Positions 9,620 through 19,517 of a stretch of 64,000 bases of DNA are shown one piece after another (position 1 is the first letter of the stretch; each line of letters begins with the position of its first letter). Where the stretch lies: positions 930,378 to 994,377 of the forward strand of contig NZ_MKJU01000025.1 of NCBI RefSeq assembly GCF_001854605.1, read 5' to 3'. Under the pieces are notes generated by a model. That model searched no databases. It was given only the letters and a program-made list of their open reading frames with translations, and was not told the DNA's origin. Source of the DNA: Pseudoalteromonas amylolytica. Its GTDB lineage: Bacteria > Pseudomonadota > Gammaproteobacteria > Enterobacterales > Alteromonadaceae. The translations under genes and the position numbers were made by a program.

Positions 9620-12600
9620 TACAAAAACATCTCTTCAGAAGTGTCAGTTTGACTATCGCTGGGTGTGGCGTTATTCACCGCCTCAGAAATTGCATACCAT
9701 TGTGATAAAGCCGCTATCGTTGGCCGTTCAAACAATACCCGCACGGGCATATCTATTTCTAACTGCTCTTTTATCAAAGCGACACATTGCGTTGCCAACA
9801 ATGAATGCCCTCCAAGCGCGAAGAAATTGTCGGTAATACCTAAAGTTTCGACGTTTAGCAGCGCTGCAAAAATACTCTGTAGTGCTTGCTCAAACTCATT
9901 TCTAGGTGCAACATTTTCGGTATCAATGGCCGTTTCGGCCGCAATCTCTTGCAGGGCTTTAACGTCCACTTTGCCGTTATTTGTCAGCGGCAATTGCGCA
10001 AGCACCACAAACTTTTGCGGCAACATATAGCTGGGTAGGTGTTCGGCCAATTGCGACAATAATGGAGCGGCTTGTTGAGCGCTCATCACTTTGGCTTGTT
10101 TATCAGCCAACTGCTGGGTGTCGCCTGCTGTCAGAACAATATAAGCTTCAAGGTTTGATGCATCACTGTTAAGTGCTACAACGGCTTCTTTAATATCCGG
10201 TAGCGCGTTTAAATAATGGCTGATATCACCTAATTCAATACGGTAACCACGTAACTTAACTTGATGATCAGTTCGACCATAGAACTGTAACTGATCCGCT
10301 TTGCCTGCGTCACAACTCAGCCACCTTGCTTTATCGCCTGTTCTATAACACCTCACTGGCGCGCCATTTGCAGACAAAGGTAAGGATACAAATTTCTGTG
10401 CGCTCAATGAGGGTTGTCCCAGATAGCCACGGGCGAGGTTGTCACCTGCAATGTATAACTCACCGACCACGCCCTGTGGTACAGGGTTGTGTTGCTCATC
10501 TAGCACCACAAGTTGTGTGTTTGCAATAGCTCGGCCAATCGGCACACTATGCGTCTGCTGGGCAACTAACGCTTGGATCTGCGCCGTTCGCGCATAGTAA
10601 ACACTGGTGCCAACCGTAGCTTCCGTTGGGCCATATTCGTTAACCCATAACACATTGGGCAGTCTGTAACTTAGTTGTTCTAGTACTTTAGTGGTTAAAA
10701 CCTCACCACCGACCACCACGGTATGCTCAGTGAATGCCTCTTTGCCTGCGCTCATACTGAGGATGCCTTGCAAGTGTGCAGGCGTGACCTTGAACAACTT
10801 GGCCGACGGTGAGAACAATTCCTCACACAGTACATCTAACTGCGTGTCATCATCGGTGACAACCTTAACGCTCAAACCGTGTAACAACGCGCCCCATATT
10901 GAGGTTACGGTTGCATCAAACGCTAATGGTGTGTTGACTATCGAGCATGTGAGCGCATTGTTTAGGTAATTTTCCCGTACATGTGCCAAGTACAACGCCA
11001 GATTTGCATGGCTGATCTCTACCCCTTTTGGTTGGCCTGTTGTACCTGAGGTGTAAATTACATATGCCAATGTCTGCACAGTTATGTTTGGCAGTAGATC
11101 AAGCACAGGCACTCCTTGCCAACGTGTTGCATCATCAACCACTACAACATTGCATTGACTCTGGAGTGCGAACTCAGACGAGGCTTTGCTTACCAGCAAA
11201 GTACGAGCACGACTGTCATTTAAAATAAACTGTATACGTTGCTTTGGTAATTTAGGGTCGATAGGCACATACGCACAACCTAGCTGCCACACGGCCAGCA
11301 TCGCAACGATCATCTCACTTGACGCTGGTAAACAAATGGCAATGTTGTCACCTTGATTTGCGCCTTGTGAGTGAGTCAGGGCTGCCAATTTTTGCGCCTG
11401 CACTCTAAGTTCGCTAAAACTAAGCTGAGTATTATCAGGGCCAATCACAGCCGTTTCTTGACTGTAGCGTGTTGCAACATCCTCAAAGCGCTCCACAATC
11501 GTGCGATTGTCGTCAATCACTTGCTCATGGGTATGTGCCTGTAGCAGTTTGCTTTGCTGTTGTTCAGTCATCACGGGAACTGTATCAACCGAACGATGAG
11601 GGTTCTCTAGTAACGCATTGATCATCACATTGAACGAGTTTGCCATCAAAGCGATGCTGGACTTTTTAAACAATGATGTGGCGAAGTTCCATTGCAAGCT
11701 AATCCCTGATGCAGATTCGATAGCATTTACTTCTATGTCAAACTTCATGTTATGACCATCATCGGGCAACTGCGCTATTTCAACTCCCGGCAGGGTCAAG
11801 TCGACGACTTCGTTGTTTTGTAAAGCAAACAGAATTTGAAACAGTGGCTGATGACCCAAGTCACGCGCTGGGTTTAAGGTTTCAACTAACTGCTCAAACG
11901 GTACTGCTTGGTGTTTAAATGCATCCAACACGACTTGCTTTTGCTGAGCTAAAAAGTCAACAAAACTCATTGTCTCGTCTGCACGCGCCCTGATAACCAG
12001 TGTATTAACGAAAAGACCAATGAGGTTTGACAGTTCACTGTGTTCCCTACCCGCAACGGGAGAGCCCGTCATCACATCTCGTGTTTGACTAAAACGCATG
12101 ACCGTTAATGAAAATACACTGTGTAACCACATGAACAGGGTCACCCCTTGCTGCGCACACTGTAGCTTAATTGCCGCAAGCTGCTCAATTGATAAGTTTT
12201 GTACCAATGTATCGCCCGATAGCTGTTGTACAGCGGGCCTTGGGTAATCCAATGGCAATTGATGTAAAGGTGGATAGTCTCTCAGTTGCGACTGCCAATA
12301 ACGTAATGATTGAGTGATGCTTTGCTGATGCTTTTCTTGGCGTTGCCAATGGGCAAAATCTGCATATTGAACGGGCAGTGATTGCACATATTGCGCAGCC
12401 AATTGATAGTCTGACTCATTACTAAAGTGACGATAAAAAGCAATAAACTCTTTAACTAAAATAGCCATCGACCAGCCGTCACTGGCAATATGATGCATAT
12501 TGAAATGCACTTTGTGATCTTGTTCTGTAAAGCGCACAAGAAGCACCCTGATGAGCAAGTCCGCAGAGAGATCAAACGGCTGTTGCTGAGCGTGAGCCAC

Positions 12601-15600
12601 TAACTCTTGCCACTTTTGCTGCTGGGTGTGCGCATCAAACGATGATAAGTCAACAACCTGTAGCGGGACATTAAATTGGTCGTTTACCAACTGTTCTGGC
12701 TGCTCGCCACTGCTGCCTGGCAAAATAATACTGCGCAGCACCTCATGGCGCTGAACAATAGCCTGCAAAGCTTGTTCAAAGGCTGTGATATCCAGTTGAC
12801 CATTAATCTTAAAGCTGGCTGGCATATGGTACTGCATGGAGCCTTGTTGTACTTGTTCAATCAGCCATAAACGCTGCTGAGCATACGACAGAGGTAAGCG
12901 CTGTGTTCGTACTACTGGCACAATTCCCTCTGCAGACGCAATCTGCTGGCTATGCTCAAGCGCCTCAGACAGCGTTGAAATGCTTGGGGCTTTAAAAAGC
13001 TGCTCCAGCGTGACATCAAGGTGCTTTTCATCACGAATATGGCTTATCAAACGAATAGCCAGCAATGAGTGCCCACCAAGCTCAAAGAAATTATCATTTA
13101 AGCCTATGTCATCACGTTTTAATGTTTCGCTAAATAGCTGTAGTAGATACGCCTGCAACGGGCTTAGTGAAGTAAGCTCTATGCGCTCTGTTACCTGACG
13201 AGACACCAGCTTAACGCTTTCTTTTAGTGCATCAGCGTCTACTTTTCCATTGCTGGTAAGCGGCAGTGCATCAACGCGGTGTAACTGACTTGGCACCATA
13301 TAAGCGGGCAAAAACTGCGCTAAATGACTTTTGTATTGTTGCTCACTATCTTGGCTTTGCGTAGCACATACATAATGTGCACACAGCGAACCTTGCTCGT
13401 CATCTAATGTGACTGCACAGTCGACAACTTCAGGTATCGTGAGTAAATGGTGACATATTGCCCCCATATCGATGCGATAGCCACGCAATTTAACGACGTT
13501 ATCTTGGCGGCCACAATAGCGTAAATAACTAGGTTTGCCATCGGTATCCGCTTGCCAGCGTACCTTATCTCCCGTTCTGTAAAAGCGCTGTTTGATAGCA
13601 CCACCCTTGCTTGTAGGTAGAGTCAGTTCAACAAACTTTTCTTTGTTAAGCTGCGTTCGATTGATATAGCCTGGGCTCAAAACTGGGCCAGATATCAACA
13701 GTTCTCCTTCAACATTCACAGGGGCAATATGATCATATTGATCCACAACCAACATGCCGGCCTGTGCTATTGGCAATCCGATTGGTACATCTTGCGCTTG
13801 AGTCAGTTGCGCCAACTCATCACTTGATTCGACAACATATACACTGCTGCCTACCGTGGTCTCCGTGGGTCCATACTCATTTATCCATCGACAGCGCGGG
13901 AGCTTTTCTGACAATGCCAACAGCAAGTCTGCACTTAATGCTTCACCACCGACCACCATGGTGTGCGCACAGTTGCTCGCTTCCAAGCGCTCTGATAGCG
14001 CTAGAACAATACGTAGATGTGCAGGCGTCAATTTAAACAGCTTATCGGTCGGTGCGCAAAACATGATCTGAACCAATGACGATAGTTGCTCAGCGCCCTC
14101 ATTGATGAGCGTAACGGTACCACCTCTCGTTAACATGGGGATTAATGACGTAACGGTGGCGTCAAAAGCCAATGGCGTACTTACCACAGCTTCACGCAAA
14201 GCTGCCTTGCCAAGATAATGATCACATGCGTGTTGCAAGTAGGCATTGAGATTTGTATGGGTAATTGCTACGCCTTTGGGTTTGCCTGTGGAGCCTGAGG
14301 TATAAATGATGTAACACAGAGCGTCGTGGCCCGTTTGAGCCATTATCTCACCATTTTCGATGTCCAGTGGCATGTCGCTGTAGCCACTGAAGTTAGACGC
14401 TTCATCAAAAATATCATCCAACAGTAAAAAGTCTGTGCCACTGTCTATCAACTTTTCAGTTTCGTCACTAAAAGCCAATATCATTATCATGTCGGCATCT
14501 TCTACAATGTCAGCAAGACCACTGGCGGGCATATCTTTATGCAGCGGCACATACACATGCTGTGCCTTTAGAATCGCCAGTACCGCAACCACCATTTGCG
14601 CGCACGATGGTAATAAAATGCCAATCCGACTTTGTGGTTCAAACGCCATTTCTACAAGGCATTGGGCCAGCTGATTTGATAGCTTATCGACTTGTTCATA
14701 GCTGTGCGTTAACGCTCCATCTCGTAGCGCGATGGCATGGGGTTGACGCTTAGCTTGCTCGCTAAAACGCTGATGCCAATGTTGATTTTGTGACTCAACC
14801 TCTAACACCTGTGCGTAAGCTAATAACTGTTGTTGCTTTGCAGGTGAACATAGCTCCAGCTGCTTGACCTGACATACTTGATTTTCAATACATTGCGTAA
14901 GCACATGACAATATTGCTCAAAAAACTGCGCGACACTATTTTCATCCCAAAGCGCCGTATCATAGAGCCACTCCATGACCATGCACTCACCATCATCAAT
15001 GACGCTAACCTCTAAATCTAGCTTGGCACTGCGTATTTGCGAGTCTTCAATATCAACTTGCAAACCATCAAGCGTAAGCGCCTCATTGACTTGATTATTC
15101 ACGCGAAACACAATTTGCATCAATGGGTGAATGGCTAAGCTTCGCTCTGTTGCGAGTGCATCAACTAACACATCAAACGGAAGCTGTTGGTGGTTTAGTG
15201 CGTCGTTCAGCGTTGCCTTAGCGCGATTTAAGGTCTGTTCAAATGTTGTCTGAGCATCAAACTCGCTACTTAAAACAAGGGTGTTGATGAAGTTTCCGAT
15301 GATGGCTTCAAATTCAGTGTTGGTTCGGCCCGAAACAGGCGTTCCTATTAACACTTTGCTCTGATTAGACACGCGACTCAGCCACAAAGCAAAAACACTC
15401 TGTAACGTCACAAACAACGTATGACCTGAACGCTTTATAAATTCTCTAAGTTGCTGTACTAAAGCGCTTGGTATGTATTGGCAATACAGCGCACCGCCTG
15501 CAATCACCTTGTTGCTACGCTCACGATCCGTTGGCAACTCATGTACCTTAGGCGCATCAGCTAACTGTGCTTGCCAATACTCAAGGTCTCGCGCTGTGCT

Positions 15601-18600
15601 TTGTGTACCTTGGCCTTCGCGCTGCCAATATACATAGTCAATATAGCTGCAATGCTGCGCTGGTGGTAGCGGTTGACCGCTGCGAATACTTTGGTAAGCC
15701 TGTGATAACGAGCGACATAACAAGTCGATAGACCAGCCATCTGAGACAATGTGATGCATCGTCACTATCAACGAGTGCTGAGTTTCACTTTGCTTGATTA
15801 ACGTCACGCGTAACATCAAGTCTGATGTTAAATCGAAACTTCGTTGATAGTCCGCCAGTACCATTTCTTCAAGTTTATGCGCCTGCGTCTGCGCGTCATA
15901 CTCACTGAGTGAGCGCTCGATAATACGAAACTCTAGCGCATCATTGAGATACTGAACCGCTTGTCCTTTGGAACCCATTCGGTAGTTAAAACGCAAAATA
16001 CTATGTTGCTCAATGACATATTTAAAAGCACGAGTCAGTGCATCAACATCTAACAGACCAGTTAACTTAAAAACGCCCTGTAAGTTGTATTGACTGCTGT
16101 GCCCCTGCATCTGGTCAACAAACCAAAGACGTTGCTGAGAAAACGACAATGGGTGCTCGCCCACCAACGCATGTTCCTCTAACTTCTGTGGCAAGTCTTT
16201 GCTTTGATTGCTCTGACACTCAATGATGTTTGCCAACTCGGCAACGGTTGGATTGGCAAAGATTTCTTTAAGTGATAATACATAACCCAGCTGGGTTTTA
16301 ACTTGGTTTAGCAAACGCATTGCTAACAACGAGTGGCCACCGATGGCGAAAAAATCATCGTGAATTCCCACGCTTTGAGTTACAACAATTTGCGTAAACA
16401 ACTGCACTAGCTCTTTTTGCAGCGGTGTTTGTGGGATGTTTTCAGCCTCATTAAGGCCCAACAGAGCTGTTTTATGCTGTAGCAGTTGATTACGGTCTAT
16501 CTTACCGTTGGCAAGCATAGGCAACTTGTCATGAAGCACGATTACGCTTGGCAGCATAGGTTCTGGCAAACGTAGCTTAAGCGCAGACTTGATACTGTGC
16601 CTAAGCTGCATTGCACTTAACACACTTGGCTTTGTAACAACATGCGCGACCACGCTTGCCTGTTCGTTGCTCATTTGGCACACCACCGCAGCCACCTGAA
16701 CCTCAGCTAATGCGTTAAGTTTTGCTTCGATCTCCGCCAGATCTACGCGGTAGCCTCTTACTTTGGGTTGATTATCTAATCTGCCGAGGTATTCAATCTC
16801 ACCCACTTGGTTCAACCGGACTCTGTCACCACTGCGATAAAACCGTTTATCGTTTTCCAACGTCACAAAAGCTTGTTCACTGAGCTTTGGTGCATTGATA
16901 TAACCTAAAGCTACACTATGGCCACCTATATAAAGCTCTCCAGGCATTCCAATGGGGACACTCTGCTGGTTGGCATCCAACACTCTCACTTCAACATGAG
17001 AAAGCGGCTTACCTATGGCAAAGCTCCCCCAATTCTCACTACTTTGTGACGTAAGCTTGTTACACGTAACGCCGACACAGGTTTCTGTCGGCCCGTAATG
17101 GTTGATGATATTTGCCAGTGGAAAATTTTCACGGATCTGCTCTACCAGTTTGCCTGTGAGTGCCTCACCTCCGAGCACCCACTGCTCTATGTTTGGTTTT
17201 TGTTCAAGCTCGGCTATTTGTGGCAATAACTCATTAGCGAAAGACGGTGTGATCTTAATAAAATTCGCCTGACAGTGACAAAGCTCTGCCACGATTTGTT
17301 GTGGTTCTGGATACTCACACTGTGCAGCTATCAACGCTACGCTGCCGCCTTGTGCGAGCACAGGATAGAGCCCTGTTAAGCATAAATCAGTAGCCAGACC
17401 CGTTACCACCGCCGAGCGAGTTTCAGATGAAAACGCTAACACTTCACTCACGCCCGCAACATAATTGTTTAGTGCTTGGTGTGAAACCATCACGCCTTTA
17501 GGCGTCCCCGTTGAGCCTGAGGTAAACATCACATAAGCGCAATCGTTTTGTTCGATATGTGCAGCTTGGTTGGCGACTAAATCCCCTTCACACAAGTTTG
17601 CAAAATGATGCATTTTTACTTTTGCGCTGTTTAATGACTCTAAATCAGCATTGGATAGCGGCGCATCATCAATGATTATTAACTGGTCGCACTGAGCTTG
17701 CTCTAACACCTCTATCACACGATTAACAGGCGTGCCTTGCTCTATCGGTAGATACCCGTGACCTGAACGCATCACCGCCAGCATTGCCACTACACTGTTG
17801 ATTGAGCGCGGCACCAATATGGCTATGGGTGTGTTAGCAACAAGCTCGCTTAGCGCGCCAATAGAATTTGCAATTAAAGCACTTTGCCTATCAAGCTCTC
17901 CGTAACTTAACTGCCGACTCTCTTCAAGCAAGGCAACCTTATGCGGCTGAGTTTGAGCGTGGGCTAGCATTGTCTCTACAACGGATTGGTTGCTCGTTTT
18001 GTTTTGACTTGCTAATAACTGATTGACTCTCGCAACACTTGGCAATTGCAACTGAGCGATAAAATCATCCGCATGTTGATAAAATGCAGCAACTAACGCC
18101 ACAAAGTCATCGCTAAAGTCTCGAATAAGTTGTGCATCAAACAGGCTGTTGCAATAATCAATATTAACGGCGAGACCAGCCTCGCTATTTGCAATATTCA
18201 AGGTCAAATCAAATTTAGCGCTATGGTTATCAACAGGGAATAACTGAGCCGATAAGCCGCCATGCGACAGGGTATCGAGTGCAACGCCATTGTAATTAAA
18301 CAACACTTGGAACAGTGCCGAATGCGCACTTGATTTGGCTAAATCTTGCGAGCGAATAATATCTTCAACAGCGGCGCTTTGGTTTGCCAGCCCATGCTTG
18401 ACCACCTCTTTGACCTGTTCAGACAGCCCGCGAAGCGTTACGTTGCTCTCACACTTAACCCGCAGCGGTAAGGTATTAATAAAACAACCGATCATGGACT
18501 CAAACTCGGCCATAGAACGATTCAGTACAGGCACGCCTAAAGTCATATCTGACTTTTGACTATAGCGATGTAATACGGCATAAAATACGCTCAACAAGCC

Positions 18601-19515
18601 CACAAATGGTGTGACTTCGAATAATTGACACTGCTTCTCAAACGCCGCTACTTGCTGATTATTAATTTCAAAGTGATACGTGCTGCCATGATAATTTTTG
18701 CTGGCAGAGCGTGGATAACTGGTCGGCAACTCGAACAGCTCAAGGTCATTTAACTGTTCACGCCAATAGCTAAGCTGACTTTGGTAATCATCGCTAAGCT
18801 GATATTGCTGCTCCCAGTGTACGTAATCTAAGTATTGCAAGGCGTGACTAGCCGTTGTGTCACTTTGTTCACTGAGTTCAACCAACAAGGCTTTAATAAA
18901 CAAGCCAACTGACCAGCCATCGGCAACAATATGGTGCATCGCAACATATAGCCACTGTCCTCGTTGGGCGCTTTCATCCACAAACAAGGTCGCGCGAAGC
19001 AACAAATCATGCTCAAGGTCAAAGCAGTAATTGAGCTCTGTATCCAAACGCTCAATGATCTCAGCCTTACTTTCATTGTGAGCAACGTGTTGCGTGTGCA
19101 AAGTAAACTCTGGTTGCTCGTTTACGCGCTGGATAGTGCCTTGCTCATGGTAAATAAAATTGCTCCTAAGTACCTCATGGCGCATGAGCAAACTATCGAT
19201 TGCCTCTTTAACCTCAATAGTAGTCACAGGTTCAGAAAGCTTTACGACCCCAGCCATGTTGTAGGCATTGGACTGACCTTCATATTGTGAGATAAACCAG
19301 ATCCGCTGCTGTGCCGATGATAATCGTCCCTGCTTTTTGTTGTGCTGCTGCATGTAAGCAATCAATTGCTCTTTATGTGCCTTAATTCGCTCTAGCTGTT
19401 CACTTGGCACACTGGCTAATTTGGTTCTGAGCTTTAACTTACCATCTTGTAGATACACATAGATGCCTAGGCCGTCTAGCTCGGCCAACAAATCTTTAAT
19501 CGCTAAGTTATCCAT
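9619..19515 (-). CDS. NRPS with three C-A-T modules, predicted Asp-Asn-Asn
   Basis: Nonribosomal peptide synthetase of 3298 residues that extends the chain received from the 19518-29519 product. A TubC-like docking segment (1-60) precedes three minimal modules. Module 1: C (HHIVADG about 197), A (FTSGSTGTPKG about 667), T (GGHSLLA about 1060). Module 2: C (HHIVSDG about 1255), A (YTSGSTGKPKG about 1740), T (about 2148). Module 3: C (HHIASDG about 2344), A (YTSGTTGQPKG about 2826), T (about 3236). All C domains are of the L-to-L type (LSxAQQRxW) and there is no E domain. Codes read DLTKVGHVGK (aspartate) and twice DATKVGEVGK (asparagine-like). The A domains of modules 2 and 3 look like recent duplicates. 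The ATG lies 2 nt after the upstream stop and the stop overlaps the next ATG. Substrate calls are inferences from the codes. Confidence 0.96.
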   Translation of the reverse strand: MDNLAIKDLLAELDGLGIYVYLQDGKLKLRTKLASVPSEQLERIKAHKEQLIAYMQQHNKKQGRLSSAQQRIWFISQYEGQSNAYNMAGVVKLSEPVTTIEVKEAIDSLLMRHEVLRSNFIYHEQGTIQRVNEQPEFTLHTQHVAHNESKAEIIERLDTELNYCFDLEHDLLLRATLFVDESAQRGQWLYVAMHHIVADGWSVGLFIKALLVELSEQSDTTASHALQYLDYVHWEQQYQLSDDYQSQLSYWREQLNDLELFELPTSYPRSASKNYHGSTYHFEINNQQVAAFEKQCQLFEVTPFVGLLSVFYAVLHRYSQKSDMTLGVPVLNRSMAEFESMIGCFINTLPLRVKCESNVTLRGLSEQVKEVVKHGLANQSAAVEDIIRSQDLAKSSAHSALFQVLFNYNGVALDTLSHGGLSAQLFPVDNHSAKFDLTLNIANSEAGLAVNIDYCNSLFDAQLIRDFSDDFVALVAAFYQHADDFIAQLQLPSVARVNQLLASQNKTSNQSVVETMLAHAQTQPHKVALLEESRQLSYGELDRQSALIANSIGALSELVANTPIAILVPRSINSVVAMLAVMRSGHGYLPIEQGTPVNRVIEVLEQAQCDQLIIIDDAPLSNADLESLNSAKVKMHHFANLCEGDLVANQAAHIEQNDCAYVMFTSGSTGTPKGVMVSHQALNNYVAGVSEVLAFSSETRSAVVTGLATDLCLTGLYPVLAQGGSVALIAAQCEYPEPQQIVAELCHCQANFIKITPSFANELLPQIAELEQKPNIEQWVLGGEALTGKLVEQIRENFPLANIINHYGPTETCVGVTCNKLTSQSSENWGSFAIGKPLSHVEVRVLDANQQSVPIGMPGELYIGGHSVALGYINAPKLSEQAFVTLENDKRFYRSGDRVRLNQVGEIEYLGRLDNQPKVRGYRVDLAEIEAKLNALAEVQVAAVVCQMSNEQASVVAHVVTKPSVLSAMQLRHSIKSALKLRLPEPMLPSVIVLHDKLPMLANGKIDRNQLLQHKTALLGLNEAENIPQTPLQKELVQLFTQIVVTQSVGIHDDFFAIGGHSLLAMRLLNQVKTQLGYVLSLKEIFANPTVAELANIIECQSNQSKDLPQKLEEHALVGEHPLSFSQQRLWFVDQMQGHSSQYNLQGVFKLTGLLDVDALTRAFKYVIEQHSILRFNYRMGSKGQAVQYLNDALEFRIIERSLSEYDAQTQAHKLEEMVLADYQRSFDLTSDLMLRVTLIKQSETQHSLIVTMHHIVSDGWSIDLLCRSLSQAYQSIRSGQPLPPAQHCSYIDYVYWQREGQGTQSTARDLEYWQAQLADAPKVHELPTDRERSNKVIAGGALYCQYIPSALVQQLREFIKRSGHTLFVTLQSVFALWLSRVSNQSKVLIGTPVSGRTNTEFEAIIGNFINTLVLSSEFDAQTTFEQTLNRAKATLNDALNHQQLPFDVLVDALATERSLAIHPLMQIVFRVNNQVNEALTLDGLQVDIEDSQIRSAKLDLEVSVIDDGECMVMEWLYDTALWDENSVAQFFEQYCHVLTQCIENQVCQVKQLELCSPAKQQQLLAYAQVLEVESQNQHWHQRFSEQAKRQPHAIALRDGALTHSYEQVDKLSNQLAQCLVEMAFEPQSRIGILLPSCAQMVVAVLAILKAQHVYVPLHKDMPASGLADIVEDADMIMILAFSDETEKLIDSGTDFLLLDDIFDEASNFSGYSDMPLDIENGEIMAQTGHDALCYIIYTSGSTGKPKGVAITHTNLNAYLQHACDHYLGKAALREAVVSTPLAFDATVTSLIPMLTRGGTVTLINEGAEQLSSLVQIMFCAPTDKLFKLTPAHLRIVLALSERLEASNCAHTMVVGGEALSADLLLALSEKLPRCRWINEYGPTETTVGSSVYVVESSDELAQLTQAQDVPIGLPIAQAGMLVVDQYDHIAPVNVEGELLISGPVLSPGYINRTQLNKEKFVELTLPTSKGGAIKQRFYRTGDKVRWQADTDGKPSYLRYCGRQDNVVKLRGYRIDMGAICHHLLTIPEVVDCAVTLDDEQGSLCAHYVCATQSQDSEQQYKSHLAQFLPAYMVPSQLHRVDALPLTSNGKVDADALKESVKLVSRQVTERIELTSLSPLQAYLLQLFSETLKRDDIGLNDNFFELGGHSLLAIRLISHIRDEKHLDVTLEQLFKAPSISTLSEALEHSQQIASAEGIVPVVRTQRLPLSYAQQRLWLIEQVQQGSMQYHMPASFKINGQLDITAFEQALQAIVQRHEVLRSIILPGSSGEQPEQLVNDQFNVPLQVVDLSSFDAHTQQQKWQELVAHAQQQPFDLSADLLIRVLLVRFTEQDHKVHFNMHHIASDGWSMAILVKEFIAFYRHFSNESDYQLAAQYVQSLPVQYADFAHWQRQEKHQQSITQSLRYWQSQLRDYPPLHQLPLDYPRPAVQQLSGDTLVQNLSIEQLAAIKLQCAQQGVTLFMWLHSVFSLTVMRFSQTRDVMTGSPVAGREHSELSNLIGLFVNTLVIRARADETMSFVDFLAQQKQVVLDAFKHQAVPFEQLVETLNPARDLGHQPLFQILFALQNNEVVDLTLPGVEIAQLPDDGHNMKFDIEVNAIESASGISLQWNFATSLFKKSSIALMANSFNVMINALLENPHRSVDTVPVMTEQQQSKLLQAHTHEQVIDDNRTIVERFEDVATRYSQETAVIGPDNTQLSFSELRVQAQKLAALTHSQGANQGDNIAICLPASSEMIVAMLAVWQLGCAYVPIDPKLPKQRIQFILNDSRARTLLVSKASSEFALQSQCNVVVVDDATRWQGVPVLDLLPNITVQTLAYVIYTSGTTGQPKGVEISHANLALYLAHVRENYLNNALTCSIVNTPLAFDATVTSIWGALLHGLSVKVVTDDDTQLDVLCEELFSPSAKLFKVTPAHLQGILSMSAGKEAFTEHTVVVGGEVLTTKVLEQLSYRLPNVLWVNEYGPTEATVGTSVYYARTAQIQALVAQQTHSVPIGRAIANTQLVVLDEQHNPVPQGVVGELYIAGDNLARGYLGQPSLSAQKFVSLPLSANGAPVRCYRTGDKARWLSCDAGKADQLQFYGRTDHQVKLRGYRIELGDISHYLNALPDIKEAVVALNSDASNLEAYIVLTAGDTQQLADKQAKVMSAQQAAPLLSQLAEHLPSYMLPQKFVVLAQLPLTNNGKVDVKALQEIAAETAIDTENVAPRNEFEQALQSIFAALLNVETLGITDNFFALGGHSLLATQCVALIKEQLEIDMPVRVLFERPTIAALSQWYAISEAVNNATPSDSQTDTSEEMFL

Positions 19516-19517
19516 TA

